Numbered from the stretch's first letter, positions 41,966 through 51,652 are shown. The stretch: 64,000 nt of DNA from Nocardioides glacieisoli (GCF_004137245.1 NZ_SDWS01000012.1:1-64000); one strand, 5' to 3'. A program made the numbers and translations. Notes: generated by a model from the letters alone, not told the origin.

Positions 41966-44299
41966 GTGCCCCGCTCGTCCTCGTTCCGCGCTGTCCTGGC
42001 GGGGTTCCTGACGGCCGGACTGGCCAGCCTGGGCGCCCAGGCGCCGGCCGCGGCGGCACCCGCGGAGGAGCAGGACCCGCTGGTCGTGCACATCGACACC
42101 ATCGACCCGGTGCTGCCACGCAGCGGCGACGTCGTGATCACCGGCACCGTGACCAACGTCAGCGCGGACACCTACACCCGGATCAACCTGCACGCGTTCT
42201 CGTCGGAGAACCCGATCCTCGACTCCGCCAACCTCGTGACGTCAGCCGCCAGCGACCCGACGCAGGCCGTCGGCGACCGGGTGACGGTGCCGGGCACCTT
42301 CTACACGGTGGCCGAGCTCGCTCCCGGGCAGACGGCGTACTTCTCCGACACGGTTCCGGTCGAGCTGCTCGAGATGGACCCTCGCGTCGAGGGCGTCTAC
42401 TGGATCGGGATCCACGCCTTCGGTGACGGCGCCGTCCCGCGCGACGGGTTCGCCGACGGGCGGGCCCGCACGTTCATCCCGGCGCGACCGAGCGCGGACG
42501 GCTCGGCCGAGACGTCGGTGATCCTCTCGCTCCGGAGCCCGGTCTGGTTCACCGACGACGGCAAGGTCGCCGGGCTCGACCGGTGGGAGAAGCGGCTCGG
42601 GGAGGGCGGCAGCCTCGACGGCGTGCTCGACATGGCGGACTCCGCCGACGCGACGCCGTACAGCTGGCTCGTCGACCCGGCCGTGCTCGTCGCACTGACG
42701 CGGCTGGAGCGGGGCAACCCGGCGCGCAGCATCGTGCCCGACCCCAACATCCCCATCGAGGAGCCTGCCTCCGAGGAACCCGCCTCCGAGACGCCCGCCT
42801 CCGAGACGCCCGCGCCCGAGGAGGCCACGGAGCCGACCGAGGCTCCGGGCGGCTGGGACACCCTCGCCCCGCCCACCTCGCCGGACGCCGAGCCCACGGC
42901 GCAGGAGCAGGCGCTCGCCACCGCAGCCGCCGGCTGGCTCAACCGCTTCCGAGACCTCGTCGGTACGCAGCCGGTGCTGACGCTCCCCTTCGGCGACCTG
43001 GACGTCTCCGCGGCGGTCCGCAACGACCGCACGCGGCTCGACCAGGCCGTCGCCCGCAGCGCCGAGGTGATGCGGGTGCTGCGGCTGCCGTCGCGGCCGG
43101 CGGTGTCGCCGGCCGGTGACCGGCTGAGCCCCGAGGGGCTCCAGACGGTGTCGCCCGAGACCGTCATCCTGATGGGCGACAGCGCCTTCGACTTCCCGCC
43201 GACGACGCCGAACTCGGTGGTGAAGATGCTCGGGCACAAGGTGCTCGTCACCAGCACCGCGGCCGAGTCCGGTGGTCCCGGCCCGACGGCGGCCACCGAC
43301 CCGCTGGCCATGCGCCAGCGGCTGCTCAGCGAGGCGGCGCTGCGAGCGCTCGACGACGACTCGGCGCCGCTCATCCTGACCCTGCCGACCGTGTGGCGCG
43401 GCGAGGACGCCGCGGCGTTCTTCGACGAGCTCGAGCAGCCGTGGCTCGACATCGTGCCCGTCGAGGAGATCGCCGACGACCGCAATGCCGTCGGCCAGCC
43501 CGCGTCGACCCTGAACTACACGACCGAGGACCAGGCGGCGGAGATCGGTGCCGGCAACTTCACCGCCGCCACCCGAGCCACCAACGCCGCCAACCTGCTC
43601 GAGCAGGTCCTCCTGCGCCAGACGACGATCGAGGGCCAGGTGCGTGACGAGGCGCTCGTGACGGTCTCCGAGCAGCACCGCACCCGGCCGGGCGTGGCGC
43701 TGAAGTCCGCCGGTCGGCTGGAGGCGGGGATGTCCGACTACCTCGGCAAGATCCAGATCGAGGCGCCTCCGGCAGTGACGCTGTTCAGCGCGTCCGGCAA
43801 GCTCGGCGCGACGCTCGTCAACCTCCTCGACCAGCCGGTCACCGTCGAGGTGCGCCCGACGACGGACGGGCAGCTGACGATCAGCGGCCTCGGCGGCGCG
43901 CGGACGCTCGGGCCGGACGCGCGCAGCGTGCTCCGCTACGAGGCGACCACCGACCAGCTCGGCACGCACAACGTCCGCTTCTTCGTCACCTCGGTGGAGG
44001 GCGCCCCGCTGGGCTCCTCCGACGCCCTACCGATCCGTGCGGCCCGGGTGAGCGCCCTGGTGTGGGTGGCGATGGCCGGCGGCGCCCTCGTGCTCTTCGG
44101 GATGATCGGCTACCGCCTGCCCGGACAGATCCGCGCCCGTCGCGCGGAGCTGGCGGCGGCATCGCGCGGCGAGGACCACGACGAGGCGTCGGAGGACGAG
44201 GCGAGGGAGGCCGGCGACGGGCACGGCGAGAGCGCGTCCGACGTACGACCCGCCGGGGGGCGCGCCACTGCTCCCGGGCCGCCCGTGAGCACCGCATGA
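41966..44299 (+). CDS. DUF6049 family secreted/membrane protein
   Basis: A 777-residue protein with a signal peptide (residues about 1-32), a large extracytoplasmic part with beta-rich repeats, an acidic Pro/Glu linker (EEPASEEPASETPASETP, about 267-284) and one transmembrane helix near the C-terminus (about 695-715). Position between cca and murJ matches mycobacterial Rv3909 (DUF6049). Its function is unknown, but its place points to cell-wall biogenesis. GTG 41966 starts the signal peptide; the stop overlaps murJ (ATGA). Confidence 0.85.
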   Translation: MPRSSSFRAVLAGFLTAGLASLGAQAPAAAAPAEEQDPLVVHIDTIDPVLPRSGDVVITGTVTNVSADTYTRINLHAFSSENPILDSANLVTSAASDPTQAVGDRVTVPGTFYTVAELAPGQTAYFSDTVPVELLEMDPRVEGVYWIGIHAFGDGAVPRDGFADGRARTFIPARPSADGSAETSVILSLRSPVWFTDDGKVAGLDRWEKRLGEGGSLDGVLDMADSADATPYSWLVDPAVLVALTRLERGNPARSIVPDPNIPIEEPASEEPASETPASETPAPEEATEPTEAPGGWDTLAPPTSPDAEPTAQEQALATAAAGWLNRFRDLVGTQPVLTLPFGDLDVSAAVRNDRTRLDQAVARSAEVMRVLRLPSRPAVSPAGDRLSPEGLQTVSPETVILMGDSAFDFPPTTPNSVVKMLGHKVLVTSTAAESGGPGPTAATDPLAMRQRLLSEAALRALDDDSAPLILTLPTVWRGEDAAAFFDELEQPWLDIVPVEEIADDRNAVGQPASTLNYTTEDQAAEIGAGNFTAATRATNAANLLEQVLLRQTTIEGQVRDEALVTVSEQHRTRPGVALKSAGRLEAGMSDYLGKIQIEAPPAVTLFSASGKLGATLVNLLDQPVTVEVRPTTDGQLTISGLGGARTLGPDARSVLRYEATTDQLGTHNVRFFVTSVEGAPLGSSDALPIRAARVSALVWVAMAGGALVLFGMIGYRLPGQIRARRAELAAASRGEDHDEASEDEAREAGDGHGESASDVRPAGGRATAPGPPVSTA

Positions 44300-45933
44300 C
44301 CACCCCGGGGAGCGACCAGCGCATCCTGGCCTCCTCGGCCGTGATGGCTGCCGGCACGGTGGTGTCCCGTGCCTCGGGCTTCGTCCGCAGCGCCCTCCTC
44401 GTCCTGGCGCTGGGGGCCGTGCTGCGCGCCGACCTCTTCTCGATCGCCAACACGATCCCCAACATGGTCTACATCCTCGTTGCGGGGGGTGTCTTCAACG
44501 CCGTCCTCGTGCCGCAGCTCGTGCGCCGGATCAAGGACGATCCCGACGGCGGCGACGCCTACGCCAGCCGGATCATCACCCTGTCCGCACTGTTCCTGGC
44601 CGCGGTCACCGTCGTGCTGATGGTGCTCGCGCCGGTGCTGCTGAGGCTCTACCTCGACGACGACTTCCTCGAGCCCGCCCTCGCACCGCACCTCGAGTCC
44701 ATCGTCGACCTCACCCGGTGGTGCCTGCCGCAGGTGTTCTTCTACGGAATGTACGTCCTGGTCGGGCAGGTGCTCAACGCCCGCGGCCGCTTCGGGCCGA
44801 TGATGTGGGCACCCATCGCCAACAACGTCATCTCGGTCGCGATGCTCGTGGCCTACCTGCTGGCCTTCGGCGCGGCCACCGTGGCCCAGACCGGGGAAGC
44901 GCTGTCGTCGTCGCAGGAGGCACTCCTCGGCCTCGGCTCCACGCTCGGGATCGCCGCACAGCTCGTCGTGCTCGTGCCCTACCTGCGGGCCTCGGGCTTC
45001 ACCTACCGGCCCCGCTTCGACTTCCGCGACCCGGAGTTGAAGAAGACCCTGTCCCTGGGCGTCTGGACCGTGCTGTTCGTGGTCGCCACCCAGCTCGCCT
45101 ACATGTACGTCGTCAAGCTCGCGTCGGGCGGCAGTGCAGCCGGCGGCACCGGCTACACGATCTACTCCACCGGCCTGCTGCTGATGATGGTGCCGCACTC
45201 CGTCGTGACGGTCTCGCTCGCGACGGCGATCCTGCCGCGCATCTCCTCGTTGGCCCACGACGGCGACCTGCGCGGCGTGGGTCGCACCGTCGGCTCGACC
45301 CTCGGCACCGCGCTGGCGTTGGTGCTGCCCTTCGCGGTGCTGCTGCCGGTCGTGGCCGACGACGTCGCCAACGGGCTCTTCGGGTGGGGCGCGACCGACC
45401 CGGAGCAGCTCGCGCCGACCATCGCGCTCTTCGGCCCGGCCCTCGTGCCGTTCACCGTCCACTACCTCATGCAGCGCGGGTTCTACTCCCTCGAGGCGAC
45501 CCGCCGGGTGTTCTACATCCAGTGCGCCGTCGCCCTCACCAACGTCGTCGCGGCCCACCTGCTGGTCGCGTCGCGCCCGCCCGTCGACACCGCGCCGATG
45601 CTCGTGGTGGCCAACCTGCTGTCCTACCTGGTGGGCTCGATCATCAGCTTCACGGTGCTGCGCCGGACCCTCGGCGAGCTGCAGGGCGCGCAGCTGATGC
45701 GATTCGCCGTACGCATGTCCCTGGTGCTCGCCGCCGCGGCAGCCGCAGCCTGGGGCGTGGAGTGGGTGCTCTCCGGCCTGGGCGACGAGCCCCACCCGCT
45801 CGTCGCGCTCGGTCGTGGCGGCGCGGCGGGAGCGCTCGGCCTGCTCGTGGTGCTCGGTGGGGCGAAGGTGCTGCGGATCCGCGAGGTGACCAGCATGGTC
45901 GACACCGTCGCGGCGCGGCTGCGCCGGGGCTGA
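44296..45933 (+). CDS. murJ: Lipid II flippase MurJ
   Basis: A 545-residue membrane protein with 14 predicted helices, of the MurJ/MviN family that moves lipid II across the membrane. Hallmarks are ASSAVMAAGTVVSRASGFVR, FSIANTIPNMVYILVAGG, the FFYGMYVLVGQVLNARGRFG stretch and VPFTVHYLMQRGFYSLE. It starts on the DUF6049 stop (ATGA). Unlike mycobacterial MviN there is no fused kinase domain; that domain is the next gene. Confidence 0.94.
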   Translation: MTTPGSDQRILASSAVMAAGTVVSRASGFVRSALLVLALGAVLRADLFSIANTIPNMVYILVAGGVFNAVLVPQLVRRIKDDPDGGDAYASRIITLSALFLAAVTVVLMVLAPVLLRLYLDDDFLEPALAPHLESIVDLTRWCLPQVFFYGMYVLVGQVLNARGRFGPMMWAPIANNVISVAMLVAYLLAFGAATVAQTGEALSSSQEALLGLGSTLGIAAQLVVLVPYLRASGFTYRPRFDFRDPELKKTLSLGVWTVLFVVATQLAYMYVVKLASGGSAAGGTGYTIYSTGLLLMMVPHSVVTVSLATAILPRISSLAHDGDLRGVGRTVGSTLGTALALVLPFAVLLPVVADDVANGLFGWGATDPEQLAPTIALFGPALVPFTVHYLMQRGFYSLEATRRVFYIQCAVALTNVVAAHLLVASRPPVDTAPMLVVANLLSYLVGSIISFTVLRRTLGELQGAQLMRFAVRMSLVLAAAAAAAWGVEWVLSGLGDEPHPLVALGRGGAAGALGLLVVLGGAKVLRIREVTSMVDTVAARLRRG

Positions 45934-45992
45934 AAGTCCCTAGAGTGGCCACCGGGACAGCAGAGGGACGCGCCGTGGGAGGGAGGTGAGCG

Positions 45993-47957
45993 ATGCCGAC
46001 GTCGATGCAGGCCGGTGACGTGCTCGCCGAGCGCTACCGCCTCGACGACCTCCTGGCGGAGAACGGGACCGGCCGCTTCTGGCGTGCGCACGACCTGGTC
46101 CTCCACCGGGCCGTGTCGGTGCACCTGCTCCCGTCCGACGACGAGCGCGCGGGTGCCGTCCTCGAGGCCGCGCGCGGAGCCGGGCCCGTCATGGACCGGC
46201 GGCTGCTCCGGGTCCTCGACGCCGAGTCGGCCGGCGGGCGCTGCTACGTCGTGAACGAGTGGGGCCAGGGCGACTCCCTCGACATCCTCGTCGCGCGCGA
46301 GGGTCCGCTGCCGCCGCGCCGCGCGGCCTGGCTGGTCGCCGAGGTCGCGGACACGATGGCCGAGGCGCACTCCTCCGGGCTGGCCCACGGCCGCCTCGTG
46401 CCGGAGAACGTGCTGGTCGACCAGCACGGCCAGATCCGCATCATCGGCTTCGGGGTCGACGCCGCGCTGCGCGGCCTGCCCGCCGGTCGGACCGGGGTCG
46501 ACGAGATCGACCTGGCCGGCCTCCTCTACTGCGCGCTGACCGGCAAGTGGGCCGGCGCCTCCGAGTCCGCCGTCCCGGCGGCTCCCGAGGTGCACGGCGA
46601 GGTGCTGCGCCCGCGGCGCGTCCGCGCCGGGATCCCGCGGATGCTCGACGCCCTGTGCGACCAGGTGCTCAACCCCCAGCACGCCCCCGGCGGCGACGGG
46701 TCGGACTTCAGCGCCCGCGCGATCCGCGACCTGCTCCACGACTACGTCGGCGACCTCACCGGCACCCACGTCCCCGTCCAGGGTCCCCGGGCGTCGACGG
46801 AGACCGCGACCGTGCCCGCCGTGCCGGTCGTCCCGGTCACCCCCGACCTGCCGGAGCCCGACCTCGAGCCACAGCTCGAACCCGAGATCGAGCCGCAGCC
46901 GGACCCCGAGCCCGGCGTCACCGTCGTGCAGCCCGCCGTGCCCGAACCCGCACTTCCTACCGCGGAGCCGACCGCCGCGGTCGACCTGCCCACGCAGGCG
47001 GGGATGCCGGTGTTCCACGACGACGACGAGGTCGACTGGCTGCGCGCGCGCGCCGAGAAGCCCGAGCCCCCGCCGCCGCTCGAGGACCCGCCGCCCAAGC
47101 CGCTCTTCGCTCCCGACCCGCCCGAAGGCGAGCCCGTACGCCGTCCACGTCCCGGCAGCCGCGCCGCTTCCGGCAACCCCGACTACTGGCCGTGGGACGC
47201 CTCCAGCGACTCCAGCCGCGACTCGTCGATCGGGGTGAGCCCTGATTCCGGCGTGCGCCCGGTGGGCCGCGACACCGGCTCGTGGAGCTCGGGCGCGTGG
47301 TCGGAGGACCGCTGGAGCACCGGCGAGGGCCTCGACGACACCGGCGACCAGGTCCCCGGGCGGAGCTGGTTCCGCCTGGCCATGATCGTCGCCATCTGCG
47401 TGGTCGTGATGGTGGCGGCGGTCGCGGCCTACCAGCTCGGCCTCCCCACGGTGACCGACTCGGGTGACGACGACCCGACGACCTCCGCCTCGCCGAGCCC
47501 CACCGCGGCCGCGCCCACCCCCTTCACCGGCCTGGTCGCCGCGGCGTTCGACCCGCAGGGCACCGACGGCGGCGAGGAGAACTCCGACTCGGCGCCCGAC
47601 GTCGTCGACGGTGACGCCACCACGTCGTGGAGCACCTCGACCTACGAGCAGAACTTCGGTCCCGCCGGCCTCAAGACCGGCGTCGGCCTGGTCGTCGACC
47701 TGGGCGCCACCAAGGGCGTGCGCCAGGTCACGGTGAGCGTCGACGGCGAGACGTCGCTGGCGGCGTACGTCACCTCCACCGCGCCGACGGGCGTCGCAGG
47801 GCTGACCCCGATCGGCACGGCCTCCGGCTCCGGCGACCTCGAGATCTCGGTCGACGAGGCGGTGTCCGGACGCTTCGTCACGGTCTGGCTCACGATCCTG
47901 CCCCAGGTCCCCGACGGCTTCCGGGGCACGATCTCCGAGGTGCAGGTGCTCGGATGA
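45993..47957 (+). CDS. Membrane pseudokinase (MviN-associated type)
   Basis: A 654-residue protein. Residues 10-260 have a Ser/Thr kinase fold with lost catalytic residues: the catalytic loop reads HGRLVPEN instead of HRDxKxxN and the DFG is IGFG, so it should be inactive. A Pro/Glu-rich linker follows, then one transmembrane helix (about 462-484) and an extracytoplasmic discoidin-like domain (GDATTSWSTSTYEQNFG, TKGVRQVTVSVDG). In Mycobacterium the equivalent parts are fused to MurJ and bind FhaA; here they are separate. GGAGGGAGG precedes the ATG. Its stop overlaps sigM. Confidence 0.88.
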   Translation: MPTSMQAGDVLAERYRLDDLLAENGTGRFWRAHDLVLHRAVSVHLLPSDDERAGAVLEAARGAGPVMDRRLLRVLDAESAGGRCYVVNEWGQGDSLDILVAREGPLPPRRAAWLVAEVADTMAEAHSSGLAHGRLVPENVLVDQHGQIRIIGFGVDAALRGLPAGRTGVDEIDLAGLLYCALTGKWAGASESAVPAAPEVHGEVLRPRRVRAGIPRMLDALCDQVLNPQHAPGGDGSDFSARAIRDLLHDYVGDLTGTHVPVQGPRASTETATVPAVPVVPVTPDLPEPDLEPQLEPEIEPQPDPEPGVTVVQPAVPEPALPTAEPTAAVDLPTQAGMPVFHDDDEVDWLRARAEKPEPPPPLEDPPPKPLFAPDPPEGEPVRRPRPGSRAASGNPDYWPWDASSDSSRDSSIGVSPDSGVRPVGRDTGSWSSGAWSEDRWSTGEGLDDTGDQVPGRSWFRLAMIVAICVVVMVAAVAAYQLGLPTVTDSGDDDPTTSASPSPTAAAPTPFTGLVAAAFDPQGTDGGEENSDSAPDVVDGDATTSWSTSTYEQNFGPAGLKTGVGLVVDLGATKGVRQVTVSVDGETSLAAYVTSTAPTGVAGLTPIGTASGSGDLEISVDEAVSGRFVTVWLTILPQVPDGFRGTISEVQVLG

Positions 47958-48622
47958 CGACCGCGTCGACCGACGAGCGGTCGGACCGGGAGCTCCTCCA
48001 GGCGCACGTCGACGGTGACGCCGACGCGTTCGGCGTGCTGTTCGCGCGCCACCGCGACCGGCTCTGGGCGGTGGCGCTGCGCACGATGGGCAACCCCGAG
48101 GACGCCGCCGACGGCCTCCAGGACGGCATGATCGCGGCCTTCCGGCGGGCGGGCTCGTTCCGCGGCGAGGCGGCCGTGACGACCTGGCTGCACCGGGTCG
48201 TGGTCAACGCCTGCCTCGACCGCTTCCGCGCGGCGAAGATCCGCCGCTTCGACTCGCTCCCCGACGACGTCGAGGACCGCGGCACCCTCGTCGCCACGGC
48301 CCAGCACGACGACCTGCCGGACGTCGCCGCCGAGGACGCCGAGCGTCGCCGCCGGGTCCTCGACGCCCTTGCGACGCTTCCGGCCGAGCAGCGGGCGGCG
48401 CTCGTCCTGGTGGACATGGAGGGCTATCCCGTCGCGGAGGTGGCCGAGATGCTCGGCTGTGCCGAGGGCACGGTGAAGTCGCGCTGCTCGCGCGGTCGCA
48501 CGAAGCTCGCCGGTCTCCTCGCCGACCTGAACCGCCCCGTCGGTGACATCCCTCACGGGAACCCGCCCCCGGACGGTCCCGTCCAACCCACCGTGCGGCC
48601 CCGCGGCCCGCCCGCGCCCTGA
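47954..48622 (+). CDS. sigM: ECF sigma factor SigM
   Basis: A 222-residue extracytoplasmic-function sigma factor. Region 2 runs through DADAFGVLFARHRDRLWAVA and DGLQDGMIAAFRRAGSFRG; region 4 has LPAEQRAALVLVDMEGY and EVAEMLGCAEGTVKSRCSRGR. The Pro-rich C-terminus is dispensable-looking. Place and coupling match mycobacterial sigM (Rv3911), which answers oxidative and envelope stress. It overlaps the pseudokinase gene by four bases and is followed by its probable anti-sigma factor. Confidence 0.9.
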   Translation: MTTASTDERSDRELLQAHVDGDADAFGVLFARHRDRLWAVALRTMGNPEDAADGLQDGMIAAFRRAGSFRGEAAVTTWLHRVVVNACLDRFRAAKIRRFDSLPDDVEDRGTLVATAQHDDLPDVAAEDAERRRRVLDALATLPAEQRAALVLVDMEGYPVAEVAEMLGCAEGTVKSRCSRGRTKLAGLLADLNRPVGDIPHGNPPPDGPVQPTVRPRGPPAP

Positions 48623-48679
48623 GCCGCCCGTCCATGCCCGATGCCCGACCCGTTCCCTCACGCGTGAGGAGGTGACCCG

Positions 48680-49420
48680 ATGACCCAGCCCCCCGACCAG
48701 ACCCCCCAGGATCCTCACGGCCTGCCCCCCGAGGAGGAGGCCGTACGCCGCCTGCTCGCCGACGCGCGCCACGACGGGCCCACCCCGCCGGAGGTCGTCG
48801 CCCGCCTCGACGCGACCCTCGCCTCGCTCGCCGCCGAGCGCGAGACCGCCCGCACCACCTCGACCACGACCACCGCTCCCGTCATCGACCTCGGCGCCCG
48901 ACGCCGCCGGATGGCGGGCATCGGCCTCCTCGCCGCGTCCGCAGTGGTGGTCGCCGGTGTCGCCCTCGGCCCCGGCCTGCCCTCGATGCAGGGAGGCTCC
49001 GACGCGGGCTCGACCGCCGGGGACGCCGCCACCTCGCAGCGCGAGCTCAGTGAGGACTCCGGCGGCGGTGCGGACTCGGGCGGCGCCGAGAGCGAGGAGA
49101 CGGGTCCGCAGAACCTGAAGTCGGCCCCGACCGCCCCGGAGGCGGCGTACCCCACGCTCTCCTCGGACGACGTCGACCTCGACGACGAGCTGCTCTCGCT
49201 TCGCGCCGGGTCCCAGGCGCCCGACGCGTCGATGGCCACCGAGCCGCAGGCCGACTGCGACCTCAGCGGCACCGGGCGCGGACGGCGCGTCCTCGCCCAG
49301 GTGGACGGCGCGGTGGGCGCGGTCGTGTTCCGCCGGGCGGACGGCGCGTCGCAGCAGGTGGACCTCTACGTCTGCGGCGACCCGACCGCCGTGCGCACGC
49401 TCACGCTGCCCGCGCCCTGA
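48680..49420 (+). CDS. Probable anti-sigma factor (SigM-associated)
   Basis: A 246-residue single-span membrane protein: cytoplasmic N-terminus (EEEAVRRLLADARHDG, ARLDATLASLAAERE), transmembrane helix about 75-97 and a mainly disordered acidic extracytoplasmic region that ends in a small domain with two Cys. The topology and its place after sigM fit an anti-sigma factor, equivalent to Rv3912. No zinc-binding HxxxCxxC motif is seen, so the call rests on context. Confidence 0.7.
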   Translation: MTQPPDQTPQDPHGLPPEEEAVRRLLADARHDGPTPPEVVARLDATLASLAAERETARTTSTTTTAPVIDLGARRRRMAGIGLLAASAVVVAGVALGPGLPSMQGGSDAGSTAGDAATSQRELSEDSGGGADSGGAESEETGPQNLKSAPTAPEAAYPTLSSDDVDLDDELLSLRAGSQAPDASMATEPQADCDLSGTGRGRRVLAQVDGAVGAVVFRRADGASQQVDLYVCGDPTAVRTLTLPAP

Positions 49421-49434
49421 CGCGCTCCTGACTC

Positions 49435-49461
49435 GGGAAGAACGCTGGCCTACGATCGGTT
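49435..49461 (+). promoter_or_regulatory. SigR/SigH-type promoter before trxB
   Basis: GGGAAG (49435-49440) and GTT (49459-49461) are exactly 18 bases apart, matching the GGGAA-N18-GTT consensus of SigR in Streptomyces and SigH in Mycobacterium, the thiol-oxidative-stress sigma factors that drive trxB. Confidence 0.7.
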
Positions 49462-49508
49462 GAGGACGTCGTACGCCAGTTCCGAGACAAGCAGGAGTGA
49501 CCCGCCCC

Positions 49509-50522
49509 ATGAGCCAGACCACCGAACCGCGCAACGTCATCGTGATCGGATCGGGGCCCTCGGGCTACACCGCTGCCGTGTACGCCGCCCGCGCCGCGCT
49601 CGAGCCCCTGGTCTTCGAGGGGTCCGTGACCGCCGGCGGTGCGCTGATGAACACCACCGAGGTCGAGAACTTCCCCGGCTTCCGCGACGGCATCATGGGT
49701 CCCGCGCTGATGGACGAGATGCGCGCGCAGGCCGAGCGCTTCGGTGCCGAGCTGGTCTCCGACGACATCGTCGAGGTCGACCTCACCGGCGACATCAAGG
49801 TCGTCAAGACCGCGACCGACACCTACACCGCGCGGTCGGTGATCCTCGCGACCGGTTCGGGCTACCGCAAGCTCGGCCTGCCCCGCGAGGAGGAGCTCTC
49901 CGGCCGCGGCGTCTCGTGGTGTGCGACCTGCGACGGCTTCTTCTTCCGCGAGCAGGCCATCGCCGTCGTCGGCGGCGGTGACTCCGCCATCGAGGAGGCC
50001 ACCTTCCTCACCCGCTTCGGCTCGAAGGTCTACCTGATCCACCGGCGCGACGAGCTCCGCGCCTCCAAGATCATGCAGGAGCGCGCCTTCGCCGACCCCA
50101 AGCTCGAGATGGTGTGGAACTCCGAGGTCGCCGCGATCAACGGCGCCGAGAAGCTCGAGTCCATCACCCTGCGCGACACGGTGACCGGCGACGAGCGCCA
50201 GCTCGACGTCACCGGCCTCTTCATCGCGATCGGCCACGACCCGCGCTCCGAGCTGCTCACCGGCCAGGTCGACCTCGACGACGACGGCTACGTCCTCGTC
50301 GACCACCCGTCCACCGCGACCAACCTGCCGGGCGTCTTCGCCGCCGGGGACCTGGTCGACCACCACTACCGTCAGGCCATCACGGCTGCGGGCACCGGCT
50401 GCGCCGCGGCCCTCGACGCCGAGCGGTTCATCGCCGCCCTCGACCACGAGGCGTCGACCGCCGGCGAGGCCGCCGCGACTGTCGAGGCGATCGCCGAAGA
50501 GGTGCAGACCGCCGGCGCCTGA
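49509..50522 (+). CDS. trxB: Thioredoxin-disulfide reductase
   Basis: A 337-residue FAD/NADPH enzyme that keeps thioredoxin reduced. FAD motif GSGPSGYTAAV, redox-active CATCDG, NADPH motif VGGGDSAIEEA and the C-terminal FAD motif GVFAAGDLVDHHYRQA are all present. ATG 49509 is preferred to a GTG at 49497 because AGGAG directly abuts the latter. It is preceded by a SigR-type promoter and followed by trxA. Confidence 0.95.
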   Translation: MSQTTEPRNVIVIGSGPSGYTAAVYAARAALEPLVFEGSVTAGGALMNTTEVENFPGFRDGIMGPALMDEMRAQAERFGAELVSDDIVEVDLTGDIKVVKTATDTYTARSVILATGSGYRKLGLPREEELSGRGVSWCATCDGFFFREQAIAVVGGGDSAIEEATFLTRFGSKVYLIHRRDELRASKIMQERAFADPKLEMVWNSEVAAINGAEKLESITLRDTVTGDERQLDVTGLFIAIGHDPRSELLTGQVDLDDDGYVLVDHPSTATNLPGVFAAGDLVDHHYRQAITAAGTGCAAALDAERFIAALDHEASTAGEAAATVEAIAEEVQTAGA

Positions 50523-50547
50523 GCACCTCCGGCCCGCGCCAGCGGGT

Positions 50548-50574
50548 GGGAACAACTGTCCGTGGGGTGGTGTT
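50548..50574 (+). promoter_or_regulatory. SigR/SigH-type promoter before trxA
   Basis: GGGAAC (50548-50553) and GTT (50572-50574) lie exactly 18 bases apart in the 109-base gap between trxB and trxA, so trxA has its own thiol-stress promoter. Confidence 0.72.
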
Positions 50575-50631
50575 GACTCAGACATCACCGCGAGATCCTC
50601 AGACGCAACCAGACCTTTGAAAGGGGCAACC

Positions 50632-50955
50632 GTGGCCAACATCGCCGCCGTGACCGACGCCGAGTTCGAGGCGCAGGTCCTCAAGTCCGACAAGCCCGTC
50701 CTCGTGGACTTCTGGGCGGAGTGGTGCGGCCCGTGCCGCCAGGTCGCCCCGATCCTCGACGAGCTCAACGCCGAGCACGGCGAGAAGCTCACGTTCCTCA
50801 AGATGAACGTCGACGAGAACCCGGTAACGCCCTCGTCCTACCGCGTGACCGGCATCCCGACGATCAACGTCTACCAGGGCGGCGAGGTCGTGAAGTCGAT
50901 CGTCGGCGCCAAGCCCAAGGCCGCGCTCCTCAAGGAGCTCGAGGGCCTCATCTGA
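50632..50955 (+). CDS. trxA: Thioredoxin
   Basis: A 107-residue thioredoxin with the active site WAEWCGPCRQ and cis-Pro in TGIPTINVYQGGE. GTG 50632 has AAAGGGG upstream. It lies 109 bases after trxB, with its own SigR-type promoter in between. Confidence 0.96.
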   Translation: MANIAAVTDAEFEAQVLKSDKPVLVDFWAEWCGPCRQVAPILDELNAEHGEKLTFLKMNVDENPVTPSSYRVTGIPTINVYQGGEVVKSIVGAKPKAALLKELEGLI

Positions 50956-50965
50956 GGCTGATCCA

Positions 50966-51610
50966 CTAGTCGCTCGAGGCGGCCCGCACCGATCCGATCG
51001 GGCGGGTCGCCTTCTGCGTGGGGCGCACGACACCCCACACCCGCTCCAGCGCCAGCTCGACCTCGTCCTTCCAGCTCAGGGCCGTCCGCAGCTCCATCCG
51101 CATCCGCGACGTGGTCGGGTGCGCGCGCTGGGTCTTGAAGCCGACGCCGCCCCAGAACTCCGTGGGCAGCACGCATCCCTGCGTGCGGCCCCGCGTGTCG
51201 CCGTACGCCTCGATCGCGGTGTGTCCGCGCTGGACGAGGTCGGCGGCCATCGCCTGCACCAGGATGCGACCGAGCCCCCCGCCGCGCATCGCCGGCTCGA
51301 CCCAGGCCGTCGCGGCGATGATCGCGTCGGGCGAGGCCGGCGCGGTCGGCAGCACCCCGGCGCCGGGCAGGTAGGCCGCGGGCGCGTAGACGATGTGGCC
51401 GACGGTTCGCCCGTCGATGCGTACGACCCGCCCGCACGAGCCCCAGTCGCGCAGCACCCCGGAGAGCCAGCTCTCCTTCTCCGCGGCGCGCTCCTGCTCG
51501 TCGAGCCGGGCGCGGTCCACCGGGCCGAGCTCCCAGAACAGGCACGACCGCACCGGATCGGCCAGCTCCGCGAGGTGGTCGACCGTCAGGCGCGCGGTCT
51601 TGCGTGACAC
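50966..51610 (-). CDS. GNAT family N-acetyltransferase
   Basis: A 214-residue GNAT fold: acetyl-CoA loop in the VEPAMRGGGLGRILVQAM segment and the C-terminal EFWGGVGFKTQRAHPTTSR. The GTG at 51610 gives the conserved start. Acceptor unknown. It converges with trxA and is divergent from the aminotransferase gene. Confidence 0.82.
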   Translation of the reverse strand: MSRKTARLTVDHLAELADPVRSCLFWELGPVDRARLDEQERAAEKESWLSGVLRDWGSCGRVVRIDGRTVGHIVYAPAAYLPGAGVLPTAPASPDAIIAATAWVEPAMRGGGLGRILVQAMAADLVQRGHTAIEAYGDTRGRTQGCVLPTEFWGGVGFKTQRAHPTTSRMRMELRTALSWKDEVELALERVWGVVRPTQKATRPIGSVRAASSD

Positions 51611-51652
51611 GCGTCCCAGCGTAGACCCGTCGGCGGCCTGCGAGGATGAGGC

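Noticed and set aside
42242..43969. 575-codon open frame opposite the DUF6049 gene
   Set aside because: Arg/Gly-rich antisense translation of a GC-rich gene, with no domains or ribosome site.
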